Positions 25,257 through 34,124 of a DNA stretch of 64,000 bases are shown here, in pieces. Source of the DNA: Caulobacter sp048541825 (GTDB taxonomy: Bacteria > Pseudomonadota > Alphaproteobacteria > Caulobacterales > Caulobacteraceae); assembly GCF_048541825.1 (NCBI RefSeq), contig NZ_CP183332.1:3224001-3288000 (forward strand). Direction: 5' to 3'. The notes under the pieces were generated by a model. The model was not told the DNA's origin, made no database searches, and was given only the letters and a program-made list of their open reading frames with translations. Position numbers and translations under genes: made by a program. The first letter of the stretch is position 1; each line of letters opens with the position of its first letter.

Positions 25257-25957
25257 ACATGGCTTCGCAGCCTCGCGCGGAAACCGCCGAGTTGATGGGA
25301 AGGGTCGCGGAGCGCCCGGGCCTCGCCCGGATGTGAGTTTGTATAAGTACCGTTTCGACGAAGACAGACGCTCCGCGCAGCCGTTATCCGGTGAGCCCTC
25401 GGGGCGCGGGGTTTTAACCCGCTTCCGACGTTAGGCCCCCGACGGGTGGAGGGGTTAGCGACCCCGTCCAGACCGCATGGGCGATTTCAGCCCATGCCTG
25501 CTGCGCTTCGTGCGGGCGTCGCCAAAGGGAGTTCCCAGCGGTCCCGGTCCGGCTTCAACGCGTCCGGCCCCCGCAAGGACCGATCCGCTCCACCAGACCC
25601 TGCCGGGCCTTCGACGACGGCCGGCGGGCGCTTCCCGCTCGACCACCCCTGACCGCCGCAACGGTCGCCGTACGTGCGCCCTTCCCGTGCTGTCAGGTGA
25701 GATTGATTATGCGGGCGGTTTCGGCGCGTCTGATTGGCGCGATCAAGTTTTTTGCAAGCGGTTGATTGGGTTGGGGTTTGTTCCGGAAGCAACGGGGATA
25801 GAGGGCGGTCTATCCCCATAAGTCCTCCCCCTGAAGGGGGAGGCGGCCGGAGGCCGGTGGGGGAAGACCGCACCGACTCAGCAGCACTACCCCCTCCGAT
25901 CACTACGTGATCGCCTCCCCCTTCAGGGGGAGGACTTGATAGCGCCCGCCCCGCCCC
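25257..25957. other. Gene-free region, dense with hairpins; possible structured RNA
   Basis: 701 bp without a plausible protein. ORFs in it are Pro/Arg-rich shadows. From about 25306 to 25670 there are many stable inverted repeats: CGCGGAGCG/CGCTCCGCG (25306-25314, 25369-25377), GCGGG/CCCGC (25406-25422), GGGGT/ACCCC (25451-25465), an 8-bp stem GCATGGGC/GCCCATGC (25475-25497), GCGGG/CCCGC (25624-25638) and GACCG/CGGTC (25651-25666). This could be a non-coding RNA of 300-370 nt. I could not match it to tmRNA, RNase P RNA, SRP RNA or any riboswitch by motif. The last 118 bp are a palindromic repeat. Confidence 0.45.
25820..25937. repeat. Palindromic intergenic repeat with 26-bp perfect arms
   Basis: Arms at 25820-25845 and 25912-25937 are exact reverse complements (outer ends AAGTCCTCCCC and GGGGAGGACTT) and each carries an inner CCTCCCCCTGAAGGGGGAGG hairpin. 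Between them a further GATCAC-TAC-GTGATC palindrome lies at 25898-25912. Elements of this style are common between convergent genes in Caulobacterales and may act as bidirectional terminators. Confidence 0.75.
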
Positions 25958-27265
25958 CTACTCCGCCTCGCCCTTGCGTCGCAGGCACGGCTTCAGGATC
26001 ACCTTGTCGATCCGCGAGCCGTCCATGTCGACGATCTCGACGTCGAAGCCGCCCAGTTCGACGATCTCGCCCTCGCGGGGGATACGGCCCAGGCGGTCGA
26101 GGATCAGGCCGGCCACGGTGTGGTAGCCGCCCTCGGCCTCGAAGGCCTCGCCCAGGGCGTCGTTGAGCTCCTGGATGTCGAGGCGGGCGTCGACCAGCCA
26201 CGAGCCGTCCTCGCGGCGCAGGATCCGGGTCTCGGTGTCGTCGTGGCTCTCGGGGAAGTCGCCGGCGATCATTTCCAGCAGGTCGATGGGGGTGATCACC
26301 CCCTGAACCGAGCCAAATTCGTCGACCACCAGGGCCATGTGCAGCGGGGTCTGCTTGAACAGGGCCATGGCGCGCAGCAGCGACATGGTCTCGGGGATGG
26401 CGATCGGCTGCTGGACGTGGGCAAGCACGTCGATCGGGCCACCGGAGAGGGCCGCGTCGAGCAGATCCTTCTTCAGGACCACGCCGATATCGCCGTCCAG
26501 ATCATCATCGGTGGCGACCACGATGCGCGAATAGCGGCAGGCGCGGATCTCGGCCAGGATCTCCTCGGGGGTGTCGGCCAGGGAGATCCAGAACAGGTCG
26601 CGGCGCGGGGTCATGGCCACGCGCACCGGGCGGTCGCCCAGGCGCAGCACCTCCTGGATCATCGAGCGCTCTTCGGGCTCGATCAGCCCGGCGTCGGCGC
26701 CTTCGGCCAGGACGGTCTCGACCTCTTCGGCGGTCATGTCGTTGGTGCGCTCGTCGCGCACGCCCATCAGCTTGAGAATGGCGGCGGTCGAGACGGTGAG
26801 GATAGTCACGAAGGGGCGCAGCACCAGGGCGACAATGGCCAGGAACGGGGCCATGCGGCGGGCGATGGCGTCGGGGAACAGCAGGGCCAGGCGCTTGGGA
26901 ACCAGCTCGCCCAGAATGACCGAGACATAGGTCAGGCCGATGACCACCACGATGGTGGCGATGATCTCCGAATGCGGCCCGATCATCGGCATGGGCTCAA
27001 GCCAGTGGTCGAGGGCGGCGGCGATGGTGGCTTGGCCATAGGCGCCGGCCAGGATGCCGATCAGGGTGATGCCCACCTGCACGGCCGACAGGAACCGGGT
27101 GGGATGCTCGGCCATGGCCAGGGCCAGCTTGGCGCCCTTGTCGCCGCGATCGGCGAAGGTCTGGAGCCGAGCCCGGCGGGCGGAGACCACCGCCAGTTCA
27201 GACATGGAGAAAACCCCGTTCAAAAGAACGAGGAGAAACACGACAGCGAGCGCGAGGAGGATCAT
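25958..27265 (-). CDS. CNNM-domain/CBS/CorC-HlyC membrane protein (hemolysin-like)
   Basis: 435 residues. An N-terminal CNNM domain with about four membrane helices (GVFSMSELAVVSARRARLQ and GEMVPKRLAL-like GELVPKRLAL) is followed by a CBS pair (about 200-330; VAMTPRRDLFWI, LVVDEFGSVQGVIT) and a C-terminal CorC/HlyC domain (GGYHTVAGLILDRLGRIPREGE). Members are linked to magnesium or cobalt efflux. The hemolysin name is historical. No partner gene is adjacent. Confidence 0.92.
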   Translation of the reverse strand: MILLALAVVFLLVLLNGVFSMSELAVVSARRARLQTFADRGDKGAKLALAMAEHPTRFLSAVQVGITLIGILAGAYGQATIAAALDHWLEPMPMIGPHSEIIATIVVVIGLTYVSVILGELVPKRLALLFPDAIARRMAPFLAIVALVLRPFVTILTVSTAAILKLMGVRDERTNDMTAEEVETVLAEGADAGLIEPEERSMIQEVLRLGDRPVRVAMTPRRDLFWISLADTPEEILAEIRACRYSRIVVATDDDLDGDIGVVLKKDLLDAALSGGPIDVLAHVQQPIAIPETMSLLRAMALFKQTPLHMALVVDEFGSVQGVITPIDLLEMIAGDFPESHDDTETRILRREDGSWLVDARLDIQELNDALGEAFEAEGGYHTVAGLILDRLGRIPREGEIVELGGFDVEIVDMDGSRIDKVILKPCLRRKGEAE

Positions 27266-27363
27266 AGCCCTAGGGGGTCAATGACACGGCGCCGGACGGC
27301 GGCCGCGACCCTGACTTCCTTGCGCGGCGAGGGTGAACCGTTGAGCCACTATACAAAAGAAAT

Positions 27364-27388
27364 CGCCGCGGCCCATAGGGCCGCGGCG
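27364..27388 (-). terminator. Intrinsic terminator of pstS
   Basis: CGCCGCGGCC-CATAG-GGCCGCGGCG is a perfect 10-bp stem. On the minus strand it is followed by TTTCTTTT, and it lies 33 bp past the pstS stop. Confidence 0.8.
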
Positions 27389-27420
27389 AGGTAAGTTTGG
27401 TCGGGGAAAATTTAAGCGTC

Positions 27421-28464
27421 TTACGAGGCCGGACGGGCCATCGAGGTCTTGTTCTTGACGACGTTCTTCTGGGCTTCGTGCTGGCCGGGGGGCAGCGGGA
27501 TCAGACCGCGACCCTGCAGATAGCCACCGCGACCCGAAGCGGCGTCCGAGGTGAACTCCGACAGGAACTCGGCCAGGCCCGGCGTGACGCCGATGCTGGA
27601 CTTCTTGACGTAGATGTAGAGCGAACGGGCCAGCGGATAGGAGCCGTCCGAGATGGTCTGGGCGTTGGGCTTCACGCCGTTGACGGTCGCGCCCTTCACC
27701 TTGTCCATGTTCTCTTCGAGGAACGAATAGCCGAACACGCCCAGCGAACCGGGGGTCTTGGTCAGGGTGCCGACGATGGCGTTGTCGTTCTCGCCAGCGT
27801 CGATCCAGCCGTCAGCGCGCAGCGGGTCGACCTTTTGCTTGAACAGCTTTTCGTTGTTCGAGCGCAGTTCGTCGGCGGTCGGGAACTTGCGGGCGCCGGC
27901 CTCGATGGCCAGTTCCACGAAGGCGTCGCGGGTGCCCGAGGTGGGCGGCGGGCCATAGACCTGGATGCGGTTGCCCGGCAGGCCCGGACCGACATCATCC
28001 CAGCTGTTGTTGGGGTTCTTGACCCACTGGCCACCCTTCAGGATCTGGGCCGACAGGCCCAGGAACAGGTGCTCGGTCTTGAAGTTGTAGTCAGCGCCGT
28101 CCTTGTCGGTGGCGACAACGATGCCGTCGAAGCCGATCTTGATCTGGACGATGTCCTTGATGCCCTTGGCGGCGCAGGCGTCGAACTCGGACTTCTTCAT
28201 CGGACGCGAGGCGTTGGCGATGTCGGGGAAGCCTTCACCGGCGCCCGAGCAGAACAGCTTGATGCCGCCGCCGGTGCCCAGCGATTCGACCTTGGGGGCC
28301 TTCTTGCCGGTCTTCTTGGCGAAGTTCTCGGCCACGCGGGTCGAGAAGGGGAAAACGGTCGAGGAGCCGGCAGCCCAGACGTAGTCGCGGGCGGCGTGGG
28401 CGGGAACGGCGGCGAGGCCCGACAGGGCCACGGCAGCGGCCGCGCAGGAAAGAAGCTTCTTCAT
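27421..28464 (-). CDS. pstS: Periplasmic phosphate-binding protein PstS
   Basis: 347 residues. Signal peptide 1-24 (AAVPAHA-A), then the phosphate-binding fold: AAGSSTVFPFSTRVAENFAK, LGTGGGIKLFC, ANASRPMKKSEF and PPTSGTRDAF. It delivers phosphate to PstCAB; those genes are not in this window. It is downstream of an OprP-type porin on the same strand with a 75-bp gap that contains a hairpin, and ends with its own terminator. Being part of the Pho regulon is inferred. Confidence 0.93.
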   Translation of the reverse strand: MKKLLSCAAAAVALSGLAAVPAHAARDYVWAAGSSTVFPFSTRVAENFAKKTGKKAPKVESLGTGGGIKLFCSGAGEGFPDIANASRPMKKSEFDACAAKGIKDIVQIKIGFDGIVVATDKDGADYNFKTEHLFLGLSAQILKGGQWVKNPNNSWDDVGPGLPGNRIQVYGPPPTSGTRDAFVELAIEAGARKFPTADELRSNNEKLFKQKVDPLRADGWIDAGENDNAIVGTLTKTPGSLGVFGYSFLEENMDKVKGATVNGVKPNAQTISDGSYPLARSLYIYVKKSSIGVTPGLAEFLSEFTSDAASGRGGYLQGRGLIPLPPGQHEAQKNVVKNKTSMARPAS

Positions 28465-28499
28465 GGAGAACTCCTGGAAATCTCTAAGGCGTGGGGAGG

Positions 28500-28528
28500 A
28501 AGCAGGCCGCGCCCAGCGCGGCCTGCTT
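28500..28528 (-). terminator. Hairpin between the porin gene and pstS
   Basis: AAGCAGGCCGCGC and GCGCGGCCTGCTT form a perfect 13-bp stem with loop CCA, 12 bp after the porin stop. No clear T-run follows on the minus strand, so it may stabilise or attenuate rather than fully end the transcript that continues to pstS. Confidence 0.6.
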
Positions 28529-28539
28529 GATAGTCAGTC

Positions 28540-29790
28540 TTAGAAGTCGAACTGGGCGCGCATCTGGAACGTGTCGACGTCGACATCGTTCAGCTCGCGG
28601 TTCACGCCCGCCGTCAAGGTGGGGTTGTCGTTCTGGGCCTTGGTGTAGTTGGCCTGGAAACGGACGTAGGGGTGGGGATACCAGTTCAGACCAGCGGTCA
28701 GGGCGGTGTACTTGCCGGCCGTGGCCACGCCCTTCAGATCGGTCAGGTCGACCGAGTCATAACGCAGGGCAGCTTCCCAGGCGCCCATGCCACCGGCGGT
28801 GACCGGCGACAGGATGCGGGTGCGGTTGAACTCGCCGCGAGCGGCTTCATAACGGCGGGTTTCGCCGGTCAGGAAGAAGCTGCCGGTGACGTAGAAGGCG
28901 TCCAGGTCAACGTCCGAAGCCGTACCGGTGCGGTCGGCGGTGATGCGGGCGTATTCGGTCTGCAGCGAGAACTGCTTGTGCAGCAGGGCGGCTTCCAGGC
29001 CGATGGTCTTGTCGTGAACGCCAACAGCGCCCGACGAGGTGTAACGCGCGCCGTAGTTGGTGTTGTTGCGGACCTGATAGGTGAAGTTGGCCTGGTCGCC
29101 GCGATCGCGGTAACGGCCCCAGACGCCCAGGTGCAGGGTGGTGGTGTCGGTGATGATCGGCGCGAAGGTGGCGCGACCGTTGTAGCCGAAGGTTTCCTTC
29201 GAGCCGGTACCGATGTTGGTGGCGACATCGGCGCTGTTCAGGCTGTCGCCCGACAGAGCGACGCCGGCGGTCCAGTTGGGGCCGTTGGTCTTGACTTGCA
29301 GGTTCATCACGCGACCGGCGTTGATGAAGTCGTTGAACGCGCCGCGTTCCATCATCGTGTTGTAGCGCGACGAGGTGAGGTCCTCGAGCGAGACGGTCTT
29401 GAAGTTACCGACGATGATCGAGGTGGTTTCAGTGGCCTTGTACTCGAGGGTCAGGTCTTCCCACTGGGTGGTGCCGCCGCCGCTCGAGATCGCTGCCTCG
29501 GCCTTGTAGGCCCATTGACCGTTCCAGGTGCCTTCAACGCCCAGACGGGCGGTGCGCAGGCGGGTGTTCCAGGCCTTGAAGTCAACGCCGGTACCGGTGC
29601 GGTCAACGTCCTGATAGACGACGTCTTCGTACACGCGACCGCGGACCTTGAAGGTCAGGGTGTCGTTGGCGAACTGAGGCGCGCCCTTCCAGCTGGTGGT
29701 CGTTTCTTGAGCTTGAGCCGAAACGCCCAGGCCGAGCGCGAGCATGACGCCCAGCGCGGACCCGCCGACCAGCGAGGTCTTGGTGATCAT
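28540..29790 (-). CDS. OprO/OprP-type phosphate-selective porin
   Basis: 416 residues. Signal peptide 1-28 (ALGLGVSAQAQ), then a beta-barrel with alternating aromatic and polar strands, ending RELNDVDVDTFQMRAQFDF; the C-terminal Phe is typical for outer-membrane barrels. Sequences such as FKVRGRVYEDVVYQD and WNTRLRTARLGVEGTWNGQWAYKAEA match the porin_O/P family. It lies between phnE and pstS, with a Pho box upstream, so phosphate or phosphonate uptake across the outer membrane is likely. Confidence 0.88.
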   Translation of the reverse strand: MITKTSLVGGSALGVMLALGLGVSAQAQETTTSWKGAPQFANDTLTFKVRGRVYEDVVYQDVDRTGTGVDFKAWNTRLRTARLGVEGTWNGQWAYKAEAAISSGGGTTQWEDLTLEYKATETTSIIVGNFKTVSLEDLTSSRYNTMMERGAFNDFINAGRVMNLQVKTNGPNWTAGVALSGDSLNSADVATNIGTGSKETFGYNGRATFAPIITDTTTLHLGVWGRYRDRGDQANFTYQVRNNTNYGARYTSSGAVGVHDKTIGLEAALLHKQFSLQTEYARITADRTGTASDVDLDAFYVTGSFFLTGETRRYEAARGEFNRTRILSPVTAGGMGAWEAALRYDSVDLTDLKGVATAGKYTALTAGLNWYPHPYVRFQANYTKAQNDNPTLTAGVNRELNDVDVDTFQMRAQFDF

Positions 29791-29898
29791 GTGAGAATTC
29801 CCCTTAAGGCTGCCCCTGGCCTCTCACCCCTCTTGCGAGGAGCGGGATCAGGATTACAGCGGCTTACCGGGGTCCCATGACGGTTCAGCCACCGATTT

Positions 29899-29916
29899 GT
29901 GACAGCCTGACGACAA
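29899..29916 (-). promoter_or_regulatory. Pho box upstream of the porin gene
   Basis: On the minus strand TTGTCGTCAGGCTGTCAC is two 7-bp direct repeats (TTGTCGT, CTGTCAC) separated by CAGG, an 11-bp period as in the PhoB consensus CTGTCAT-N4-CTGTCAT. It lies about 110 bp upstream of the porin start. Confidence 0.65.
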
Positions 29917-29967
29917 GCGTTTTCAAGGGGTTAACCTGTGGCCAACTAGACACATAATGCTCAGTCG

Positions 29968-30786
29968 TCAGAGTAAACGGCTGCGAATGATCTGCGACAG
30001 CAGGTCAATCAGCGACACCGCCACCACGATCACCAGCACGATGCAGCCCGTCTGGTCGTACTGAAATCCGTTGACGGATTCCAGCAGCACCTGGCCGATA
30101 CCGCCCGCCCCGATCAGCCCCAGCACGGTGGCCGAGCGGCTGCTGGATTCGAAGCGGTACAAGGCATAGCTGGTCCACAGCGGCGCGACCTGCGGGATCA
30201 CGCCCCAGACGATTTCCTGCAAGGGCACGGCGCCGGTGGCGCGCACGCCCTCGACCGGACCCTTGTCGATCGACTCGACCGCCTCGGCGAACAGCTTGGC
30301 CAGCACGCCGCCGGTGTTGAACATCAGGGCCATGACGCCGGCGAACGGTCCCAGGCCCACGGCAGTAATGAAGATCAGGGCCACCACCAGGTCGGGCAGC
30401 GAGCGGATCAGGTCCAGCGCCCGGCGCACCGGCTGCTGGATCCACACCGGCGTGATGTTGCGCGCGCCCAGCAGGCCCAGCGGAATGGCGACGATGATGG
30501 CCAGGGCGGTGCCCCACAGCGCCATCTGGATGGTCTGCCACATCTTGCCGACATAGGTGGACCAGTCCATTTCCATGAACAGCTTGGCGTCGCCGAACGG
30601 CGCGAAGAAGCCAGTCGCGAACTCGCGCATCCGGCCCGCTTCCGTGACCAGCTGCGGAAACTTGTCGATCTCGGCCGGCCTGAAGCTGATGATCAGCAGG
30701 CCGATCACCCCGCCCCACAGCAGGATGTCGAAGGCCAGGGCCGAGGCCGACTTCTTAGGCGGCGGCGGGATGGTGTCGCTGCTCAT
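29968..30786 (-). CDS. phnE: Phosphonate ABC transporter permease PhnE
   Basis: 272 residues with about six membrane helices and the permease EAA-like loop (AVESIDKGPVEGVRATGAVPLQEIVWGVIPQVAPLWTSYALYRFESSSRSATVLGLIGAGGIGQ). The N terminus (PPPPKKSASALAFD) is cytoplasmic. It starts 8 bp after the phnD stop in the unit phnC-phnD-phnE. It imports phosphonates or possibly phosphate or phosphite. Confidence 0.93.
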   Translation of the reverse strand: MSSDTIPPPPKKSASALAFDILLWGGVIGLLIISFRPAEIDKFPQLVTEAGRMREFATGFFAPFGDAKLFMEMDWSTYVGKMWQTIQMALWGTALAIIVAIPLGLLGARNITPVWIQQPVRRALDLIRSLPDLVVALIFITAVGLGPFAGVMALMFNTGGVLAKLFAEAVESIDKGPVEGVRATGAVPLQEIVWGVIPQVAPLWTSYALYRFESSSRSATVLGLIGAGGIGQVLLESVNGFQYDQTGCIVLVIVVAVSLIDLLSQIIRSRLL

Positions 30787-30794
30787 GGATAGGC

Positions 30795-31805
30795 TCAGTT
30801 GGCCGGCGCGGGCAGACCGGCCTTACCCTCGGCGGCGAGGCGCTCGGCCTTGACCCCGTCGAGAGCCTGCTGGGTGGCGGCGATCTTGGCCGCGTCGCCG
30901 GTTTCCTTGGCCAGGCCAAACTGCTCCAGGGCTTCCATTTCGCGCACCACCAGCAGGTGGGTATCGTCAGCGGCCAGGAAGCCGCCCATCGAAAGCTTGG
31001 CCAGGTTGGCGCGCTGCTGGGCCGCGACCGGGGTGTCGCCCTGGCCATAGGTCAGGAAGAACTGGCGGACCTTTTCCTTGGTCACCGGATCCAGCTTCTT
31101 GCGCCAGACGATCGGATCTTCGGGCAGGGTCGGCGATTCCCAGATCACCTTGACCTTGTTCAACTGGGCCGCGCCGCGATCACCGTTCAGGCGCAGGGCC
31201 GTGGTGTTGTTGGTCGCCGCGTCCAGCTTCTTGTTGGCCACCGCGAACAGGTTGGCGTCATGGCTGGCGCTGAGCACGGTCTTGAAACAGGTGTCGGGCT
31301 TCTTGCCGGCCGGAATGAACACATAGGTCATCGGGGCCAGGGTGCCCGAGGTCGACTTCTTGTCGCCGATGCCGAAGTCGAGCGTCTTGTCGCATTTCAG
31401 GAGATCCTGCAGCGTCAGCTTGCTGTCAGCCGGCACGATGATCACCGACTTGTAGCCGTCCGTGCCCGACGGATCGAAGGTGCGGGCGAAAACCTCGCCG
31501 CCCGAACGGCGCACGGCTTCCAGGCCCGACTGGTTGGAGAACCAGCCCACATCGGTCTGGTCGGCGCCCATGGCCACGATCAGCGACGAATAGTTGGACG
31601 AGAAGAACGGCTTCACCTTCATGCCGGTCTGCTTTTCCATGTCGGCCAGGATGGGCTTCCAGTAGCTCTCCATGTTCTGGGCCGACTCGGTCGACAGGAT
31701 CGAGAACACGATGGTGTCCTTGGGTCCCTCGGCGACCGGCTTGGGCGAACAGGCCGACAGGGCCAGGGTGGCTGCGGCGGCGATAAACAGGCTGCGGCGG
31801 ATCAT
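30795..31805 (-). CDS. phnD: Phosphonate ABC transporter substrate-binding protein PhnD
   Basis: 336 residues. N-terminal lipoprotein signal with lipobox LSAC-S near residue 19, then a PhnD-type periplasmic binding fold: FSILSTESAQNMESYWKPILADMEKQTGMKVKPFFSSNYSSLIVAM and FGIGDKKSTSGTLAPMTYVF. Its start overlaps the phnC stop by 4 bp. The C-P lyase genes are not nearby, so imported phosphonates may be used elsewhere, or the system may serve another phosphorus oxyanion. Confidence 0.93.
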   Translation of the reverse strand: MIRRSLFIAAAATLALSACSPKPVAEGPKDTIVFSILSTESAQNMESYWKPILADMEKQTGMKVKPFFSSNYSSLIVAMGADQTDVGWFSNQSGLEAVRRSGGEVFARTFDPSGTDGYKSVIIVPADSKLTLQDLLKCDKTLDFGIGDKKSTSGTLAPMTYVFIPAGKKPDTCFKTVLSASHDANLFAVANKKLDAATNNTTALRLNGDRGAAQLNKVKVIWESPTLPEDPIVWRKKLDPVTKEKVRQFFLTYGQGDTPVAAQQRANLAKLSMGGFLAADDTHLLVVREMEALEQFGLAKETGDAAKIAATQQALDGVKAERLAAEGKAGLPAPAN

Positions 31806-32614
31806 TGCGGAGCTCCTTCCCAGAATACGTCCTCGAATTCCGGGCCGTAGATGTCGATGAGTTGTTCGCGTTTCAGGCCGTCGGCCGGGCCGTCATAGAC
31901 CTTCTTGCCGGCCTTCAGGGCCACGACCCGGTCGCAGTAGCGCAGGGCGTAGTCCACCTGGTGCAGGGTGACGACCACGGTCAGGCCGTCGGATTTGTTG
32001 AGATCACGCAGGATCTCCATGACCTTGCGGGCCGAGACGGGGTCGAGCGAGGCGACCGGCTCGTCGGCCAGGATGATCTTGGCCTTCTGGACCAGGGCCC
32101 GGGCGATCGCGCCGCGCTGCTGCTGGCCGCCTGACAGGGTATTGGCGCGCTGGGCGGCATAGTCGGAAACGCCGACCCGGTGCAGGGCGGCCATGGTCGC
32201 GGCCTTGGTCTCCTGAGGCCAGGCGCCGAACACGCCGCGCCAGAACGGGATGCGCCCCAGTGAGCCAAGAGCCACATTGCTGAACAGCGACAGGCGGCCC
32301 ACCAGGTTGAACTGCTGGGCGATGAAGCCGATGCGAACCCGGGCCTTGCGGACCTGGTCACTGACCTTGCCCCGAGCCTGTACGGGTCCGCTGAAGGCGG
32401 TGATCACCCCGTCACCGCTCTTGTCGTCCTTGGGCGCGTCGATGGTCTGCAGACCATCGATCGACCGCAGCAGCGTGGATTTGCCCGAGCCCGAGGGGCC
32501 GATGAGCGCGATCATCTCGCCGCGACGAACGTCGAGCGAAACGGCGTCCAGCGCACGACGAGACCCGAAGGTCTTGGAGGCGGCGCGGATCGAGAGAACT
32601 GGGTCCGACGTCAT
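31802..32614 (-). CDS. phnC: Phosphonate ABC transporter ATP-binding protein PhnC
   Basis: 270 residues. Walker A GPSGSGKST, Q-loop region FIAQQFNLV, signature LSGGQQQRGAIARAL, Walker B IILADEPVASLD and H-loop VVTLHQVDYAL. First gene of the phnCDE unit. Upstream on the minus strand CCGTCACAATT could be half a Pho box, too weak to call. Confidence 0.94.
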   Translation of the reverse strand: MTSDPVLSIRAASKTFGSRRALDAVSLDVRRGEMIALIGPSGSGKSTLLRSIDGLQTIDAPKDDKSGDGVITAFSGPVQARGKVSDQVRKARVRIGFIAQQFNLVGRLSLFSNVALGSLGRIPFWRGVFGAWPQETKAATMAALHRVGVSDYAAQRANTLSGGQQQRGAIARALVQKAKIILADEPVASLDPVSARKVMEILRDLNKSDGLTVVVTLHQVDYALRYCDRVVALKAGKKVYDGPADGLKREQLIDIYGPEFEDVFWEGAPQ

Positions 32615-32850
32615 GGTCGGGGAGAATCCTTAACGGGGTTTCTGGCCAAGGGGAATGCGTTCACCGCTTTGGCGGTGGTTCGCAATGGAATTGTGACGGC
32701 GGGTGGTTCAAATCACCTCAGGACCGGGCCCCAAAAGGGACTTTACATCGGGGGACTATGCCCCTATTTCGCACGGCTCCGGCGGACCCGAAGTCCTCAT
32801 AAGCGCTGCTAACGCCGGCTAGGTTTAACTTTTGCAGGGGTCTACGTGAA

Positions 32851-34122
32851 TTGCACACGTACCATGAACCCCTGGACCTGGTCCGTGAGCGGTCACCGGA
32901 ACGTCCAGTCGCACTCGTGCGGCCGGACGCGGTGTCCGTAGCGGCGCGCTGGTTCCAGGCTGAATTTAAAGGCGACGTCTTTTACGCGGTGAAGGCCAAC
33001 CCTTCGCCGTGGGTGATCCGCGAGCTCGTGGACGCCGGCGTTCGATCGTTCGACGTGGCGTCGCTCAACGAGATCGAACTCGTTGGTCAACACGCGCCCG
33101 GCTCACGCATGGCCTTCATGCACCCGGTCAAAAGCCGCGTGGCGATCTCGGCTGCCTATTTCGATCATGGCGTGCGGACGTTCTCGTTCGACACCCACGA
33201 AGAGCTGGCCAAGATCCTCGACGCGACCGGCAACGCCAAGGACCTCAATCTGATGGTCCGCATGGGCGTGCAGGCCGAGGGCGCGGCCTACAGCCTGTCG
33301 GGCAAGTTCGGCGTCGAGCCGCACGACGCCCCGGCCCTGCTGCTGGCCGCTCGCCGCGCCACCCAGGACCTGATGGGCGTCAGCTTCCATGTCGGCAGCC
33401 AGTGCATGCGGCCCACCGCCTATCAGGCGGCCATGGCCCAGGCCTCGCGCGCCCTGGTTCGCGCCGGCGTGCTGGCCGATGTCGTCGACGTGGGCGGCGG
33501 CTTCCCGTCGATCTATCCCGGCATGGTTCCGCCGGACATGTCCGAATATCTGGCCGCCATTGATCGCGGCTTCGCCGAGATGATGGTCCACGAGTCGACC
33601 CAGCTGTGGTGCGAACCCGGCCGGGCCCTGGTGGCCGAAGCCTCGTCGCTGCTGGTCAAGGTCGAGCTGAAGAAGGGCGACGCGCTGTATCTGAACGACG
33701 GGTCCTATGGCTCGCTGTTCGACGCGGCGCACATGAAGTGGCCCTTCCCGGTCAAGCTGTATCGCAAGAACGGCCCTGCGGGCGGCGAGATGGTCGAAGA
33801 CAGTCTCAAGCCCTTCCGCTTCTACGGCCCGACCTGCGACAGCATCGATCACATGCCCGGCCCGTTCTATCTGCCGGAAAGTGTCGACGAGGGTGACTAT
33901 ATCGAGATCGGCATGCTGGGCGCCTATGGCGTGGCGATGTCGACCCGCTTCAACGGCTTTGGCGAGAACGAGACCGTCGAGGTCCAGGACGCGCCAATGG
34001 CCTCGATGTACGGCCTGGCCAAGCGCTCGATCCCGACCCACAAGCCGGAATCGGAAGAGCGCAAGGTCGTTCGCTTCTCGCGTCCCAAGGGCGCGGCGGG
34101 CAAGAAGCGTCGTCGGCGCTAG
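32851..34122 (+). CDS. Fold-III PLP decarboxylase, ornithine/diaminopimelate decarboxylase type
   Basis: 423 residues. Alanine-racemase-fold decarboxylase: PLP lysine K48 in FYAVKANPSP, H180 in SFHVGSQ, DVGGGFPSIYPG, the phosphate-binding CEPGR near 254-258, and catalytic C329 in YGPTCDSID. It probably decarboxylates ornithine to putrescine or a related diamino acid. A TTG start at 32851 is used, with AGGGG 10 bp upstream; no in-frame ATG is available. A Lys/Arg-rich tail (GKKRRRR) of about 15 residues is unusual. It heads a three-gene unit with a cupin and a deoxyhypusine-synthase homologue. Confidence 0.85.
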   Translation: MHTYHEPLDLVRERSPERPVALVRPDAVSVAARWFQAEFKGDVFYAVKANPSPWVIRELVDAGVRSFDVASLNEIELVGQHAPGSRMAFMHPVKSRVAISAAYFDHGVRTFSFDTHEELAKILDATGNAKDLNLMVRMGVQAEGAAYSLSGKFGVEPHDAPALLLAARRATQDLMGVSFHVGSQCMRPTAYQAAMAQASRALVRAGVLADVVDVGGGFPSIYPGMVPPDMSEYLAAIDRGFAEMMVHESTQLWCEPGRALVAEASSLLVKVELKKGDALYLNDGSYGSLFDAAHMKWPFPVKLYRKNGPAGGEMVEDSLKPFRFYGPTCDSIDHMPGPFYLPESVDEGDYIEIGMLGAYGVAMSTRFNGFGENETVEVQDAPMASMYGLAKRSIPTHKPESEERKVVRFSRPKGAAGKKRRRR

Positions 34123-34124
34123 CC

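Noticed and set aside
25560..25600. GCTCCACCA near 25586 suggested the 3' end of a tmRNA
   Set aside because: No T-arm, no pseudo-acceptor start, and no tag reading frame such as ANDNFAEE.
25477..25821. 114-codon plus-strand frame in the gene-free region
   Set aside because: Composition of a structured non-coding sequence, no ribosome site and no domain.
32615..32700. Pho box before phnC
   Set aside because: Only one half (CCGTCAC) is acceptable; the second repeat is too far from consensus.
32700..32717. GGTGGTTCAAATCACC looked like a tRNA T-arm
   Set aside because: Stem pairs do not fit T-arm geometry and no acceptor, D or anticodon arm is nearby.
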